Positions 8,056 to 17,908 of a DNA stretch of 64,000 nt are shown piece after piece. Numbering within the stretch: the stretch's first letter is position 1; the number at the start of each line of letters is the position of its first letter. Under the pieces are notes generated by a model that was given only the letters and a program-made list of their open reading frames with translations, had not been told where the DNA came from and did no database searches. Location: the NCBI GenBank assembly GCA_934365945.1, contig CAKRNE010000002.1:186001-250000 (forward strand), given 5' to 3'. The position numbers and the translations under genes were made by a program. This DNA is from an uncultured Agathobacter sp. (GTDB lineage Bacteria; Bacillota; Clostridia; Lachnospirales; Lachnospiraceae).

Positions 8056-8494
8056 AAGTATCCTCCTTGTGGTTTAATAAGATAATTGGTTTATTATAAT
8101 TTTATATTTATAATTTTAACACAATAGCATCTTACTTGACAATATAATTCACTGCTATAACTCAGCTATAATTTACAGATAGTTGTTAATTGCTTGCGAA
8201 AAGCGTTTAAGGGTAAGGGATGTTCATATAAAATAAAAGCCAGACATTAGTTTTTGGACTATAATCATCCGGCATAAATGTCATACTCATACTTGTTTAT
8301 TTTTTGAATATGGTTTACACTTATAAAGTTATTGTTAAATAAAATGGTAGTAAACACCATATGTCATTATATTATTATAACATTATAATTTGTAATATAA
8401 CCCATATGTCATTATAACGTTATAAAATTTGTAATAAAAGAATTATGTCCGATTTATAACCGGTAAATAACAGATTTAAGGAGAATACATAATA
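8056..8494. other. Long AT-rich intergenic region with a degenerate direct repeat
   Basis: About 440 bases between the divergent AIM24-like gene and dtd. I see no open reading frame of more than 15 codons with a ribosome-binding site, and no RNA gene. Its only clear structure is a pair of degenerate direct repeats near the dtd end. It must hold the promoters of both genes, but none stands out. Confidence 0.6.
8357..8436. repeat. Two tandem degenerate 35-42-base AT-rich repeats
   Basis: Copies at 8357-8398 and 8402-8436 both start with CCATATGTCATTATA and end with TTTGTAATA, differing by a short AT-rich insertion in the first. Each contains a small ATAACnTTATA palindrome. They lie about 60-140 bases before dtd and could be a regulator-binding region or simply a slipped duplication. 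Confidence 0.65.
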
Positions 8495-8941
8495 ATGAGA
8501 TTTGTAATACAGCGTGTAAACCATGCAAAATGCACTATAGATGGAAATATAACAGGCAGCATTGAAAAGGGGCTGTGCGTTTTAATTGGCGTGGCAGAGT
8601 CAGATACTAAAGAGATTGCTGATAAGATGATAAAAAAGCTGGTAAATATGAGAATTTTTGCCGATGAGAACGACAAGACAAATCTTTCGATAAATGATGT
8701 AAACGGAAAGCTGCTTCTTATATCACAGTTTACGCTTTATGCAAACTGTAAGAAAGGCAATCGTCCGTCCTTTGTTGAGGCTGGCAGCCCTGATATGGCA
8801 AATGAGCTTTACGAGTACTGTATCAGCGAGTGCGAGAAGGCGGTTTCTGGAGTACAGAGAGGAGTATTCGGAGCAGATATGAAGATAGAGCTTGAGAATG
8901 ACGGACCGTTCACAATTGTACTGGATTCAGACAGGCTGTAA
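8495..8941 (+). CDS. dtd: D-aminoacyl-tRNA deacylase
   Basis: 148 residues, the typical length. Removes D-amino acids (and glycine mischarged on tRNA-Ala) from tRNA, a proofreading role in the cytoplasm. The defining motifs are present: [17 protein letters not shown] in the middle, holding the SQFTL active-site segment, and the cross-subunit [11 protein letters not shown] near the C-terminus, equivalent to the usual NxGPVTxxL with one conservative change. An AAGGAGAA site precedes the ATG. It appears to be a single-gene unit. Confidence 0.95.
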   Translation: MRFVIQRVNHAKCTIDGNITGSIEKGLCVLIGVAESDTKEIADKMIKKLVNMRIFADENDKTNLSINDVNGKLLLISQFTLYANCKKGNRPSFVEAGSPDMANELYEYCISECEKAVSGVQRGVFGADMKIELENDGPFTIVLDSDRL

Positions 8942-9043
8942 TATTGCTGTAATTTACTCTGCAGCGCATAGCTTGAAAGCGTGGTGTTGCGCTTAAGTAG
9001 AAGCAGTGACATAAGTGTTGCGAAGTTTTACGAAAATTTTTTG

Positions 9044-9072
9044 TTGACTTAAGTGAATGATAATAGCATAAT
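9044..9072 (+). promoter_or_regulatory. Sigma-A type promoter of the hybrid histidine kinase
   Basis: TTGACT (9044-9049), a 17-base spacer and CATAAT (9067-9072), about 85 bases before the kinase start. It is the only good promoter match between dtd and the kinase. Confidence 0.6.
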
Positions 9073-9156
9073 GGTATTGAAGTACTAGTACATTGTGTGG
9101 TTATTGGATACATTAGCTACGTATATTTGAAATATTTATTTTTGTGAGGAATACTT

Positions 9157-12045
9157 ATGGCTGCATATATATGGTTGGGAGTACATATTTTTGGTGTCTG
9201 CGTGACAGTATATCTGTTACTGTTGATAGCTGAAAAGGATGAGACGGATTACAAGAGCGCACTGCTTATTTCTGTGGCATGCTGTCTCGTTACACTCATG
9301 TCCAGATGTATATATATACTGGGAGGTTCAGAGGAAACACTTATTGCGGTAGGCAAAATAGAGTATCTGGGAAAATGTTTTGCAAATTACTGCATACTGA
9401 CTTTCCTTCTGAGGTGGAGAAATATAAAGCCGCCTAAAGGACTGATGCATATAGTGCTTTTTATTAATATTGCGCTTTATATTATTATTGTCACATTGAA
9501 TTACCATACACTTTATTATAAGTCATATTATCTGAAGCCATCAAATCTAATAGTGGGTGGATATAGTCTGGAAATAGAGCCCGCACCGCTGTATTACATT
9601 TATATGTCAGTTATTTTGACGGAAACAATAGTGTCAGTTGCCATTATAGTATCTTCATACCGGTCTAAACGAAGCATGCCTCATAGACTGATGCTGCATG
9701 TGCTGCTTATCGCTGCAATGATAGCACCATTGTTTTTGCTTTTGACAAGAGTATTGGGACTGTTTAGGGGCGATGATCCAACACCGATAGGTATGCTGTT
9801 AGCCTGTGTTTTTACAAGTATTTCTGTTGTGCGATATGGATTATTTGACCCGGTCAGAACGGCTAAAAGACATGTTATTGAGCAGCTCAAGGAGGGAATT
9901 ATTGTTACAGATGATGTGAAAAATATACTCTATTGCAATCCGATGGCACAGCTAATTCTTCTTAGTATGAAAAAAACGGAAAACTTCAGCAAAAAAGACT
10001 TATATAATCGAATTAATACTAAGGACGGACATTTTGACTGGCTTGAGCATCATTATCAGGTAGAGGAAATACCGCTTAAAAATGATGGGGTTATACAGGG
10101 ATATATGCTGACGATTTTTGATATTACAAGTCTTATCGAGCAGAACAACAAGATGAAAAAGCTGGTCGAACAGGCAGAGGTTGCAAATCAGGCAAAGTCG
10201 GCATTTGTGTCAAATATATCTCATGAAATCAGAACACCTATGAATTCAATTATAGGAATGACCGAGGTGATGCTGCGCTCAAGCCATGAAAAAAAGGAAA
10301 AAGAGTATCTGAATAATATTTACCGTTCCAGTCAGTCATTGCTAAATATTATTAATGATGTGCTTGATTATTCTAAGATAGAATCGGGAAAGATGCAGCT
10401 TGTTAATGAAAACTACAGTGTGTTCTCTTTGTTTCATGATCTTAAGGTGACAATGCAGAATCTGGTAGAAAAAAAGCCGGTCGAGCTCATTTATGATATT
10501 TCAGATGATATACCATGTACGCTTTGTGGAGATCCGGGGCGTATACGTCAGATTGTCATGAATCTTATCAACAATGCCATCAAATATACTGAAAAAGGTT
10601 ACATCCGATTTACTGTAAAAATACAGGAATGCAATGCAAAGAGGGTAAATCTTTTGTTTTCAGTCAAGGACACAGGCATAGGAATAAAAGAAGAGGATCA
10701 AAAGAAGCTTTTTAATTCTTTTCAACGCGTCGATTTAAAGAGAAACAGAAAGATAGAAGGCTCAGGGCTTGGCCTTGTTATCTGCAGGAATCTTGTGAAG
10801 CTGATGGGAGGAAGCATTGCGGTTGAGAGTGAATATGGAAAGGGCAGTGAGTTTAGTTTTACTGTTTTACAGGATGTCGTAGATGCGACACCTATTTCAC
10901 AGACTGTGCATGATATGGATGAAAACAGTACAATCGCAAAAGAAATTGATAATATGTTTACTGCACCTGAGGCGAGGATTTTACTTGTTGATGATAATAA
11001 GCCAAATCAGTTTGTAGCTCAGGAGCTTTTCAGACCACTGCAGTTTCACATAGATACTGCGGATGATGGCAGGCAGGCACTTGAAATGGTTAAGATGAAC
11101 GATTATGATATGGTTTTAATGGATCACATGATGCCTGTTATGGATGGAATAGAGGCAACAATTGCTATTCGTAAGCTTGACGATGAAAAATATAAAAAGC
11201 TTCCGATCATAGCACTCACAGCTAATGCAATGGTTGATGCAAGGAATGAGTTTGAACAGGCCGGAATGAATGGCTTTGTGGCAAAGCCTATTGATTTTTG
11301 CGTTATATGTGAGCAGTTTCTCAAATGGCTGCCGGCAGAGAAGATACACAGACTGTCAAGGCAGGAGGCTAAAAATATACTTGCAGGTTTTGAAGGTTCA
11401 TCAGATCAGAAAAAAATATATGATGAGCTTCATGATGCACAAGATAATAAATTAAAAAATAATAAATCACAAAATAAGATTTTCTCTTATGAAATCGCCG
11501 TAAAAAACTGTGGCTCCAGGGAAAATTTTAAAAAGCTTGTACCTACATTTTACAGGTCAATTGACAGCAAGTCGGTAAAGCTTTGCCAGTTGTTAGAGGA
11601 GGGCCTTATCAATGATTTTGTGATAGAGGTTCACGCGTTAAAGAGTTCGGCCTTGCTTGTCGGGGCAATTGACCTTTCGGAGATGGCAAAGGAGCTTGAA
11701 ATGCTTGGAAGAACAGGGAATGTTGAGTCGTTGGAAAACAAAACGCCGGCGTTAATTGATAAATATAAAGCCTTAAAGCCTATACTTGCAGAATATATAG
11801 ACGAAAATGATAAGACAAAGGCTAAAGTCTCTGCAGATGAAATAATAAGAGTGCTTAAAAGACTTCACGATTGTGTGGATGCGTTCGATATTGATGGAAT
11901 GGATGAGTGCATGAAAGAGCTTGAAAATTTTTGCATGCCGGATAATATATGCGGGATGCAAGAAAAACTCAGATTGTATGTGGATGACGTTGCCATGGAG
12001 GATATTATGAGAATGACCGAAGAAATGATAGATTGTTTAAAATAG
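9157..12045 (+). CDS. Hybrid sensor histidine kinase (7TM-PAS-HisKA-HATPase-REC-Hpt)
   Basis: 962 residues. About seven membrane helices fill residues 1-230 (the 7TM histidine-kinase N-terminal type), then a PAS-like segment (240-325), HisKA with phospho-acceptor His356 (SHEIRTPMN), HATPase with N-box 469-474 and DTGIGI 505-510, a receiver with Asp656 and Lys710, and a C-terminal Hpt with His826 (EVHALKSSALL). It is therefore a complete four-step phosphorelay in one chain. No DNA-binding output is attached. The response regulator 20 bases downstream is the likely final acceptor. The signal is unknown; the long membrane region suggests a small or membrane-borne ligand. Confidence 0.92.
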   Translation: MAAYIWLGVHIFGVCVTVYLLLLIAEKDETDYKSALLISVACCLVTLMSRCIYILGGSEETLIAVGKIEYLGKCFANYCILTFLLRWRNIKPPKGLMHIVLFINIALYIIIVTLNYHTLYYKSYYLKPSNLIVGGYSLEIEPAPLYYIYMSVILTETIVSVAIIVSSYRSKRSMPHRLMLHVLLIAAMIAPLFLLLTRVLGLFRGDDPTPIGMLLACVFTSISVVRYGLFDPVRTAKRHVIEQLKEGIIVTDDVKNILYCNPMAQLILLSMKKTENFSKKDLYNRINTKDGHFDWLEHHYQVEEIPLKNDGVIQGYMLTIFDITSLIEQNNKMKKLVEQAEVANQAKSAFVSNISHEIRTPMNSIIGMTEVMLRSSHEKKEKEYLNNIYRSSQSLLNIINDVLDYSKIESGKMQLVNENYSVFSLFHDLKVTMQNLVEKKPVELIYDISDDIPCTLCGDPGRIRQIVMNLINNAIKYTEKGYIRFTVKIQECNAKRVNLLFSVKDTGIGIKEEDQKKLFNSFQRVDLKRNRKIEGSGLGLVICRNLVKLMGGSIAVESEYGKGSEFSFTVLQDVVDATPISQTVHDMDENSTIAKEIDNMFTAPEARILLVDDNKPNQFVAQELFRPLQFHIDTADDGRQALEMVKMNDYDMVLMDHMMPVMDGIEATIAIRKLDDEKYKKLPIIALTANAMVDARNEFEQAGMNGFVAKPIDFCVICEQFLKWLPAEKIHRLSRQEAKNILAGFEGSSDQKKIYDELHDAQDNKLKNNKSQNKIFSYEIAVKNCGSRENFKKLVPTFYRSIDSKSVKLCQLLEEGLINDFVIEVHALKSSALLVGAIDLSEMAKELEMLGRTGNVESLENKTPALIDKYKALKPILAEYIDENDKTKAKVSADEIIRVLKRLHDCVDAFDIDGMDECMKELENFCMPDNICGMQEKLRLYVDDVAMEDIMRMTEEMIDCLK

Positions 12046-12064
12046 GATATGCGGAGGATGAATT

Positions 12065-12820
12065 ATGAGTTCAGATAATAAAAAAATACAAATAATAATG
12101 GAAGATTTGAGTTATCTGGCAAGATCCTTTGAGAATGCATTTAGTGACAGTGGGGTTGAAGCACAGGTGGTTGATGTTTCAAGTGCCAGTATACACATGG
12201 CAGAAGAAAAAATATATGCATATATTATTTTTACAGGGAAACAGCTTTTAAGAAACAGTGTTAATTTAAAGGTTCTTGTGGATATGGCCATAAAAGCCCA
12301 TATACCGTTATTTGCCATAGGAAATGCCGAAGAGCTTGCTATGCTTTGGAAAATTGTGCCAAAGCATATGGTAATAGCTTCATTCGTTCGTCCTATAAAG
12401 GTATTGGATATTGCCAAAAATATTGTTGCACAGCTTAATGTATTTTACAGTAGTAAAAGAAAAACTATACTGTGCATAGATGATTCAGGGGTTCTTTTAA
12501 GAAAAATGAAAGCATTACTTGAGGATAAATATGAGGTTGTTTTGGTAAATTCCGGTGCAATGGCTATAAAATTTCTGACATTAAGACGACCGGATCTGAT
12601 ACTGCTGGATTATGAGATGCCGATTGTTAATGGTGCCCAGGTTATGCAGATGATAAGGGGCGATAATGATTTTAAAGATATACCGATTGTGTTTCTGACA
12701 GGGAAAAATGATTTGAATACGGTTCAGAATATAGTGAGCCTGAAGCCGGAGGGATATATTTTGAAGGATACGAAGCCGAAAGAGCTTCATGAAACAATTG
12801 ACAGGTATCTTTTGGATTAA
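12065..12820 (+). CDS. Response regulator with degenerate plus functional receiver domains
   Basis: 251 residues made of two receiver-like folds and nothing else. The first (about 5-125) keeps the alternating strand-helix pattern but lacks the acidic pair and the phosphorylatable Asp (YIIFTGKQ in place of the usual LLLD), so it is probably a pseudo-receiver. The second (133-251) is complete: Asp139-Asp140, Asp182 (LLDYEMP), the GKND loop and a Lys-containing LKDTKP. No output domain exists, so it must act by protein contact or as a phosphate relay. It follows the hybrid kinase by 20 bases and is its likely partner. Confidence 0.87.
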   Translation: MSSDNKKIQIIMEDLSYLARSFENAFSDSGVEAQVVDVSSASIHMAEEKIYAYIIFTGKQLLRNSVNLKVLVDMAIKAHIPLFAIGNAEELAMLWKIVPKHMVIASFVRPIKVLDIAKNIVAQLNVFYSSKRKTILCIDDSGVLLRKMKALLEDKYEVVLVNSGAMAIKFLTLRRPDLILLDYEMPIVNGAQVMQMIRGDNDFKDIPIVFLTGKNDLNTVQNIVSLKPEGYILKDTKPKELHETIDRYLLD

Positions 12821-12844
12821 TAAAAATAAAGAAGGTGGAAATTT

Positions 12845-13603
12845 ATGCAAATAGTATTTATACATCACAGCTGTTTTCTTGTGGAGCTGGATGACAAGGT
12901 GCTTATATTCGATTATTTTGATGGAGACAAGGTGGAGGGAATGCATTTTACAGGTAAGCTGCCGTCTTATGAGCCTGATACAAAAATCTATATGTTTGCC
13001 AGTCACAGTCATAAGGATCATTATGATATGGATATTTTGCGTCTGACCGACAAATATTCAAATATACATTATATATTTTCGAAGGATATACGTATCAGCC
13101 CACATTTTCTGTCAAAGCACGGCATTGATCCTGCTGTGAGGGAGCGCGTGACATTTGTTTCGCCTGACAATACATATCATGTGGATGATCTGGATATAAT
13201 GACACTTAGATCTACCGATGCCGGTGTGGCGTTTTACGTCACTTCAAACGGAGTCAGCCTGTTTCATGCTGGTGATTTAAATGACTGGGAGTGGGATGGC
13301 GCAGGTGATCTGATAAACGGCAGAGTGCGCAGAGCCTTCAGGCATGAGATAAAAAAACTTTCGGAAAAGCCAATAAACGTGGCATTTTTCCCGATGGATC
13401 CAAAGCTTATGGAGTATCAGTTCAAGGGCTTTGATTTCTTTTTGCAAAATACCGCGGCAGAATTTGTTTTCCCTATGCACATGTGGCAGGACTACAGCGG
13501 CATCGCCGAATACAAGAAGCGACTGAGCAATAAGGACATGGCTGACAGGGTGATTGAGATTGAACGTGAAAATCAGACGTTTGCTTTTGGAGAGAACTAT
13601 TGA
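12845..13603 (+). CDS. MBL-fold metallo-hydrolase (UlaG-like)
   Basis: 252 residues. The metallo-beta-lactamase core is shown by HSHKDH at 54-59 (His54, His56, Asp58, His59 bind two metals), a downstream FHAGDLNDWEW strand with a further metal ligand and a late MHMW segment. A strand-forming start (MQIVFIHHSCFLVELDDKVLIFDYF) is the usual first hairpin of L-ascorbate-6-phosphate-lactonase-like members. The substrate is unknown. It lies 24 bases after the response regulator behind AGAAGGTGG, so it shares that operon, but a link to the signal pathway is not shown by the sequence. Confidence 0.85.
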   Translation: MQIVFIHHSCFLVELDDKVLIFDYFDGDKVEGMHFTGKLPSYEPDTKIYMFASHSHKDHYDMDILRLTDKYSNIHYIFSKDIRISPHFLSKHGIDPAVRERVTFVSPDNTYHVDDLDIMTLRSTDAGVAFYVTSNGVSLFHAGDLNDWEWDGAGDLINGRVRRAFRHEIKKLSEKPINVAFFPMDPKLMEYQFKGFDFFLQNTAAEFVFPMHMWQDYSGIAEYKKRLSNKDMADRVIEIERENQTFAFGENY

Positions 13604-13660
13604 ATTATTTGACAAATTCATTTATAATAAATTGGTTCAATAAATTTTAGGAGGGTAATT

Positions 13661-13789
13661 ATGGGGGACTTTTTCATGTGCGTAGCACAATATGTTATTA
13701 TTATGATTGTTTTGGCGGCCATAGGCTTTTGCGGGGCACTGATAGGGGTAAAGCTTCGTAAAATGAAGGACGCAAAGACAAAAGAATAG
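13661..13789 (+). CDS. Small single-pass membrane protein (42 residues)
   Basis: 42 codons starting ATG behind TAGGAGGG six bases upstream, ending TAG 12 bases before alaS. The product has a short N-terminus, one strongly hydrophobic helix (about residues 7-30, AQYVIIMIVLAAIGFCGALI) and a basic tail (KLRKMKDAKTKE), which predicts a membrane helix with a cytoplasmic C-terminus. I do not recognise the family. The strong ribosome-binding site, the ideal topology and the tight coupling to alaS argue that it is real. It could be a small regulatory protein; no function can be assigned. Confidence 0.7.
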   Translation: MGDFFMCVAQYVIIMIVLAAIGFCGALIGVKLRKMKDAKTKE

Positions 13790-13801
13790 GAGATCCAAGC
13801 A

Positions 13802-16462
13802 ATGAAGAAGAGTTATGGCGTTAACGAATTACGTCGTATGTACCTTGAGTTCTTTGAGAGCAAGGGACATCTCGCAATGAAGAGTTTTTCACTGGTGCCT
13901 CACAATGACAACAGTCTGCTTCTTATTAATGCAGGTATGGCACCGCTTAAACCATATTTTACAGGACAGGAGGTTCCGCCAAGACGCCGTGTGACTACAT
14001 GTCAGAAGTGTGTCAGAACAGGTGATATCGAAAATGTAGGTAAGACAGCTCGTCACCTTACATTTTTCGAGATGCTCGGAAATTTCTCATTTGGCGATTA
14101 TTTCAAGCACGAGGCAATCGCATGGTCATGGGAGTTTTTGACAGAGGTGCTCGGTCTTGAGAAGGACAGGCTTTATCCTTCCATCTACGGTGAGGATGAT
14201 GAGGCCTTTGATATCTGGACCAAGGAAGTAGGAGTGCCTGGAGATCGTATTACACGTTTCTACAGAGATCCTGAGACAGGTGAGTGTGACAACTTCTGGG
14301 AGCATGGTGCAGGTCCTTGCGGTCCTTGCTCTGAGATTTATTACGACCGCGGTGAGAAGTATGGCTGTGGCAAGCCTGACTGTAAGGTGGGCTGTGACTG
14401 TGACCGTTTCATGGAGGTGTGGAACAATGTATTCACACAGTTCAACGGTGACGGACATGGCGGATATGAAGAGCTTGAACACAAGAACATTGATACAGGT
14501 ATGGGACTTGAGCGTCTTGCAGTTGTAATGCAGGATGTTGATTCTGTATTCGATATCGATACCATGAAGGCTATCCGCGATAAGGTCTGCCAGCTTTCAG
14601 GCAAGAAATATCATGTCGATGAGATGGACGATGTTTCTATCCGCCTTATCACAGACCATATCCGTTCGTCTACATTCCTTATCTCTGATGGTGTTATGCC
14701 ATCTAACGAGGGCAGGGGCTATGTGCTTCGCCGTATCATCAGACGTGCCGCTATGCATGGACGTACACTTGGCATACAGGGAGCTTTCCTTGGTAAAATC
14801 GCACAGGTTGTCATTGATGAGAGTAAGGACGGCTATCCGGAGCTTGAGGAGAGAAAGGATTTCATCCTTAAGGTACTCACTCAGGAGGAGGAAAAGTTCG
14901 CAAAGACTATCGACCAGGGACTTGGTATCCTTGCAGATATGGAAGAACGCATGAAGGCTGACGGTGTCAAGGTGCTCTCAGGAGAGGATGCTTTCAAGCT
15001 TTACGATACATACGGCTTCCCTGTAGACCTCACAGCAGAGATTCTCGAGGAGAAGGGCTTCACATATGATGAAGCAGGCTTTGAGAGCTGTATGGAGGCT
15101 CAGAGACAGAAGGCAAGAGGAGCCCGCAAGGAAACAAACTATATGGGCGCTGATGCTAATGTTTACAATGATATAGATTCTGAAATCACTACAGAGTTTA
15201 CAGGCTATGACAAGCTTACAGATACAGCTGAGATTGCTTTCCTTACCACATCCAATGATGTTGTTGAGGCACTCTCAGATGGTGATAAGGGCTCTGTAAT
15301 CGTACCAAGCACACCTTTCTATGCCACAATGGGTGGTCAGCAGGGTGACAAGGGTATAATAAAGACAGAGAGCGGTACATTTGTTGTTGAGGATACTGTA
15401 AAGGTTGTCGGCAACAGATATGCACATGTAGGCTATGTGTCAGAGGGAATGATCCGCACAGGCGAGAAGGCTACACTTTCTGTTGATACAAAAACAAGAA
15501 CAAACACATGCAGAAATCACTCTGCCACACATTTACTTCAGAAGGCACTGCGTGAGGTACTCGGCACACATGTAGAGCAGGCAGGTTCTTATCAGGATGC
15601 TGAGAGAACACGTTTTGATTTCTCTCATTTTTCTGCTATGACTGCTGAGGAGCTTAAAAGGGTTGAGGATATCGTTAATGAGAAAATCAACGAAGCTATT
15701 GAAGTTCACACAGATATCATGACTGTCGATGAGGCTAAAAAGACAGGTGCCATGGCTCTTTTCGGTGAGAAATACGGTGAAAAGGTACGTGTCGTATCAA
15801 TGGGTGATTTCTCTAAGGAGTTCTGCGGTGGTACACATGTAAAGAATACATCTGATATTAAGGTGTTTAAGATTCTTTCAGAGAGCGGTGTGGCTGCAGG
15901 CGTAAGACGTATCGAGGCTATCACAGGCGACAATGTATTCGCATACTACAGCAATATGGAGAAGGAGCTTGAGGAGGCTGCTAAGGTTGTTAAATCAACT
16001 CCTGCCAACCTCACAGAAAGACTTGAGCATTTGATGGCTGAGCTTAAGGCACTTCAGAGTGAGAACGAGTCTCTTAAGAGCAAGGCTGCAAAGGATGCAC
16101 TCGGCGATGTTATGGATCAGGTGGTTGATGTAAATGGTGTCAAGCTTCTTGCAACAAGTGTTGAAGGTGTTGATATGAACGGACTCCGTGATCTGGGCGA
16201 TTCCCTCAAGGAAAAGCTTGGCGAGGGAGTTATCGTACTTGCTTCTTCTAATGAAGGCAAGGTAAATCTCGTTGCGATGGCAACAGACGCTGCTATAAAG
16301 AGCGGTGCACATGCCGGAAACCTCATTAAGGCAATCGCTTCAAAAGTAGGCGGTGGCGGCGGTGGACGCCCTAACATGGCACAGGCCGGAGGAAAGAACC
16401 CGGCAGGTATTCCTGATGCTATTGCTGCTGTGAATGATGCGCTTTCAGGTATGATTAAGTAG
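13802..16462 (+). CDS. alaS: Alanine--tRNA ligase
   Basis: 886 residues, full length. Class II catalytic domain at the N-terminus (starts NELRRMYLEFFESKGH; the signature stretch RRVTTCQKCVRTGDIENVG near 60; RGYVLRRIIRRA near 310), then the editing domain with HSATHLLQKAL near 580 and the zinc CGGTHV near 680. A C-Ala domain ends in a glycine-rich KVGGGGGGRP segment and a DALSGMI tail. It charges tRNA-Ala with alanine and clears mischarged Ser and Gly. No T-box leader is present; the gene is read together with the small membrane protein just upstream. Confidence 0.97.
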   Translation: MKKSYGVNELRRMYLEFFESKGHLAMKSFSLVPHNDNSLLLINAGMAPLKPYFTGQEVPPRRRVTTCQKCVRTGDIENVGKTARHLTFFEMLGNFSFGDYFKHEAIAWSWEFLTEVLGLEKDRLYPSIYGEDDEAFDIWTKEVGVPGDRITRFYRDPETGECDNFWEHGAGPCGPCSEIYYDRGEKYGCGKPDCKVGCDCDRFMEVWNNVFTQFNGDGHGGYEELEHKNIDTGMGLERLAVVMQDVDSVFDIDTMKAIRDKVCQLSGKKYHVDEMDDVSIRLITDHIRSSTFLISDGVMPSNEGRGYVLRRIIRRAAMHGRTLGIQGAFLGKIAQVVIDESKDGYPELEERKDFILKVLTQEEEKFAKTIDQGLGILADMEERMKADGVKVLSGEDAFKLYDTYGFPVDLTAEILEEKGFTYDEAGFESCMEAQRQKARGARKETNYMGADANVYNDIDSEITTEFTGYDKLTDTAEIAFLTTSNDVVEALSDGDKGSVIVPSTPFYATMGGQQGDKGIIKTESGTFVVEDTVKVVGNRYAHVGYVSEGMIRTGEKATLSVDTKTRTNTCRNHSATHLLQKALREVLGTHVEQAGSYQDAERTRFDFSHFSAMTAEELKRVEDIVNEKINEAIEVHTDIMTVDEAKKTGAMALFGEKYGEKVRVVSMGDFSKEFCGGTHVKNTSDIKVFKILSESGVAAGVRRIEAITGDNVFAYYSNMEKELEEAAKVVKSTPANLTERLEHLMAELKALQSENESLKSKAAKDALGDVMDQVVDVNGVKLLATSVEGVDMNGLRDLGDSLKEKLGEGVIVLASSNEGKVNLVAMATDAAIKSGAHAGNLIKAIASKVGGGGGGRPNMAQAGGKNPAGIPDAIAAVNDALSGMIK

Positions 16463-16500
16463 TATTTGCTTATTTAGTAAATAAATATGCAATTAATTAA

Positions 16501-16549
16501 AAAATGGACCTTGATTTGTGAAAAAAGCAAATTAGGTCTATTTTTTTTT
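16501..16549 (+). terminator. Rho-independent terminator after alaS
   Basis: Long stem (16501-16518 with 16528-16545, allowing G-U pairs and one bulge) followed by a run of nine T, about 40 bases after the alaS stop. Confidence 0.8.
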
Positions 16550-16626
16550 GTAAAACTATGGTAATATTGTACTAAGATATTATAAAAAGATATTGATATA
16601 AATAAAATTGAAAGGATGTATTTTGT

Positions 16627-17895
16627 ATGAAGAGGTTAATGGCTACAGCACTTGTGGCTGCTATGGGACTTACAATGCTTGGCGGATGCGGAGTTTCTAA
16701 AGGTGATACAACTGAGATACAGGCATCAAAGACTGATAAAATAGAGACTGATAAGAATAAAGAGGTGAAGCTTAGGGTATGGTCGTCTGCTTCGGATATG
16801 GATTTGACAAATCAGATGATAGACAGCTTTAAGGCAGCAAACAGCGGTACAAAGTTTAATATTATAGTTGAGGAAGCTGAGGATGCTGATGCCAGAGATA
16901 ATCTGCTGGATAATGTACATGGAGCTGCAGATGTTTTTCCGGTCGCTGATGACCAGCTCAATTCAATGGTTGCAGGTGGAGCACTTTATCAGGTACCGAA
17001 TGCTGATGAGATAGCTGCAGCGAGTGATGAGAGTGCAGTTGAGGCAGCGACAATTGACGGCAATCTGTATGCTTATCCGATGACAGCCGATAATGGCTAC
17101 TTTTTGTTTTACAATAAAAATTATTTATCAGACAATGATGTTGCTACACTTGACGGCATACTTAATGTTGCCGGTGCAAACGGCAAATATTTTACAATGG
17201 ACTGGACATCAGGCTGGTATCTATATTCATTCTTTGGAAACACAGGACTGGATTTTGGAGTAAATGATGATGGTGTGACAAATCATTGTAACTGGAATAC
17301 GATAATCACAAGCATTAAAGGTGTGGATGTTGCGCAGGCAATGCTTGATATTTCGTCAAAACCGGGATTTAAGAATTGCACAGATACAGATTTTCTTGCC
17401 GGAGTACAGGACGGCAGTGTGATTGCCGGAGTCAGCGGCTGTTGGAATGCCACAGCAATTCAGGAGGCCTGGGGTGACGGCTATGGTGCAGTAAAGCTTC
17501 CTACTTACACCTGTGCGGGACAGCAGGTGCAGATGGCATCATTTAAGGGATACAAATATATGGCAGTAAATGCTTATACAAAATATCCTGAATGGGCAGC
17601 CAAGCTTGCAGAGTGGTTTACTAATGAGGACAACCAGAAGCTTCGCTTTGAACAGAAAAATGCAGGCCCGGCAAATAAGAATGCGGCAGCAGATGATGCT
17701 GTAGCAAAGGTGCCTTCAATTGCTGCTGTAATGGATCAGGCACAGTACGGAAAGCTTCAAAGAGTAGGTAATTCTTACTGGGATGCCACAACGAAATTTG
17801 GCGAGAATATGGCAGAGGGTAATCCAAGCAATATGGATTTGCAGAAGATGATGGATAATCTTGTTGCTGAAATCACCGAATCAGCAGCAAATTAA
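16627..17895 (+). CDS. Extracellular solute-binding lipoprotein, family 1 (sugar type)
   Basis: 422 residues. A signal peptide with lipobox LGGC (lipidated Cys21) is followed by a mature type 1 ABC substrate-binding protein, similar in plan to maltodextrin-binding proteins: [14 protein letters not shown] first strand, [13 protein letters not shown] near the hinge and a C-terminal [16 protein letters not shown] helix. It is anchored on the outer face of the cell membrane. No permease or ATPase gene lies next to it. Instead a chemoreceptor begins only 13 bases after its stop, so it probably presents ligand to that receptor rather than (or as well as) feeding a transporter. Confidence 0.9.
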   Translation: MKRLMATALVAAMGLTMLGGCGVSKGDTTEIQASKTDKIETDKNKEVKLRVWSSASDMDLTNQMIDSFKAANSGTKFNIIVEEAEDADARDNLLDNVHGAADVFPVADDQLNSMVAGGALYQVPNADEIAAASDESAVEAATIDGNLYAYPMTADNGYFLFYNKNYLSDNDVATLDGILNVAGANGKYFTMDWTSGWYLYSFFGNTGLDFGVNDDGVTNHCNWNTIITSIKGVDVAQAMLDISSKPGFKNCTDTDFLAGVQDGSVIAGVSGCWNATAIQEAWGDGYGAVKLPTYTCAGQQVQMASFKGYKYMAVNAYTKYPEWAAKLAEWFTNEDNQKLRFEQKNAGPANKNAAADDAVAKVPSIAAVMDQAQYGKLQRVGNSYWDATTKFGENMAEGNPSNMDLQKMMDNLVAEITESAAN

Positions 17896-17908
17896 AGGGG
17901 TGAGCATA

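Noticed and set aside
8942-9156. Possible small RNA or riboswitch before the hybrid kinase
   Set aside because: Apart from one promoter match I could not find a convincing conserved stem set or terminator in this spacer.
13604-13801. T-box leader for alaS
   Set aside because: The stretch is filled by a 42-codon gene with its own ribosome-binding site, and no T-box sequence or terminator hairpin is present.
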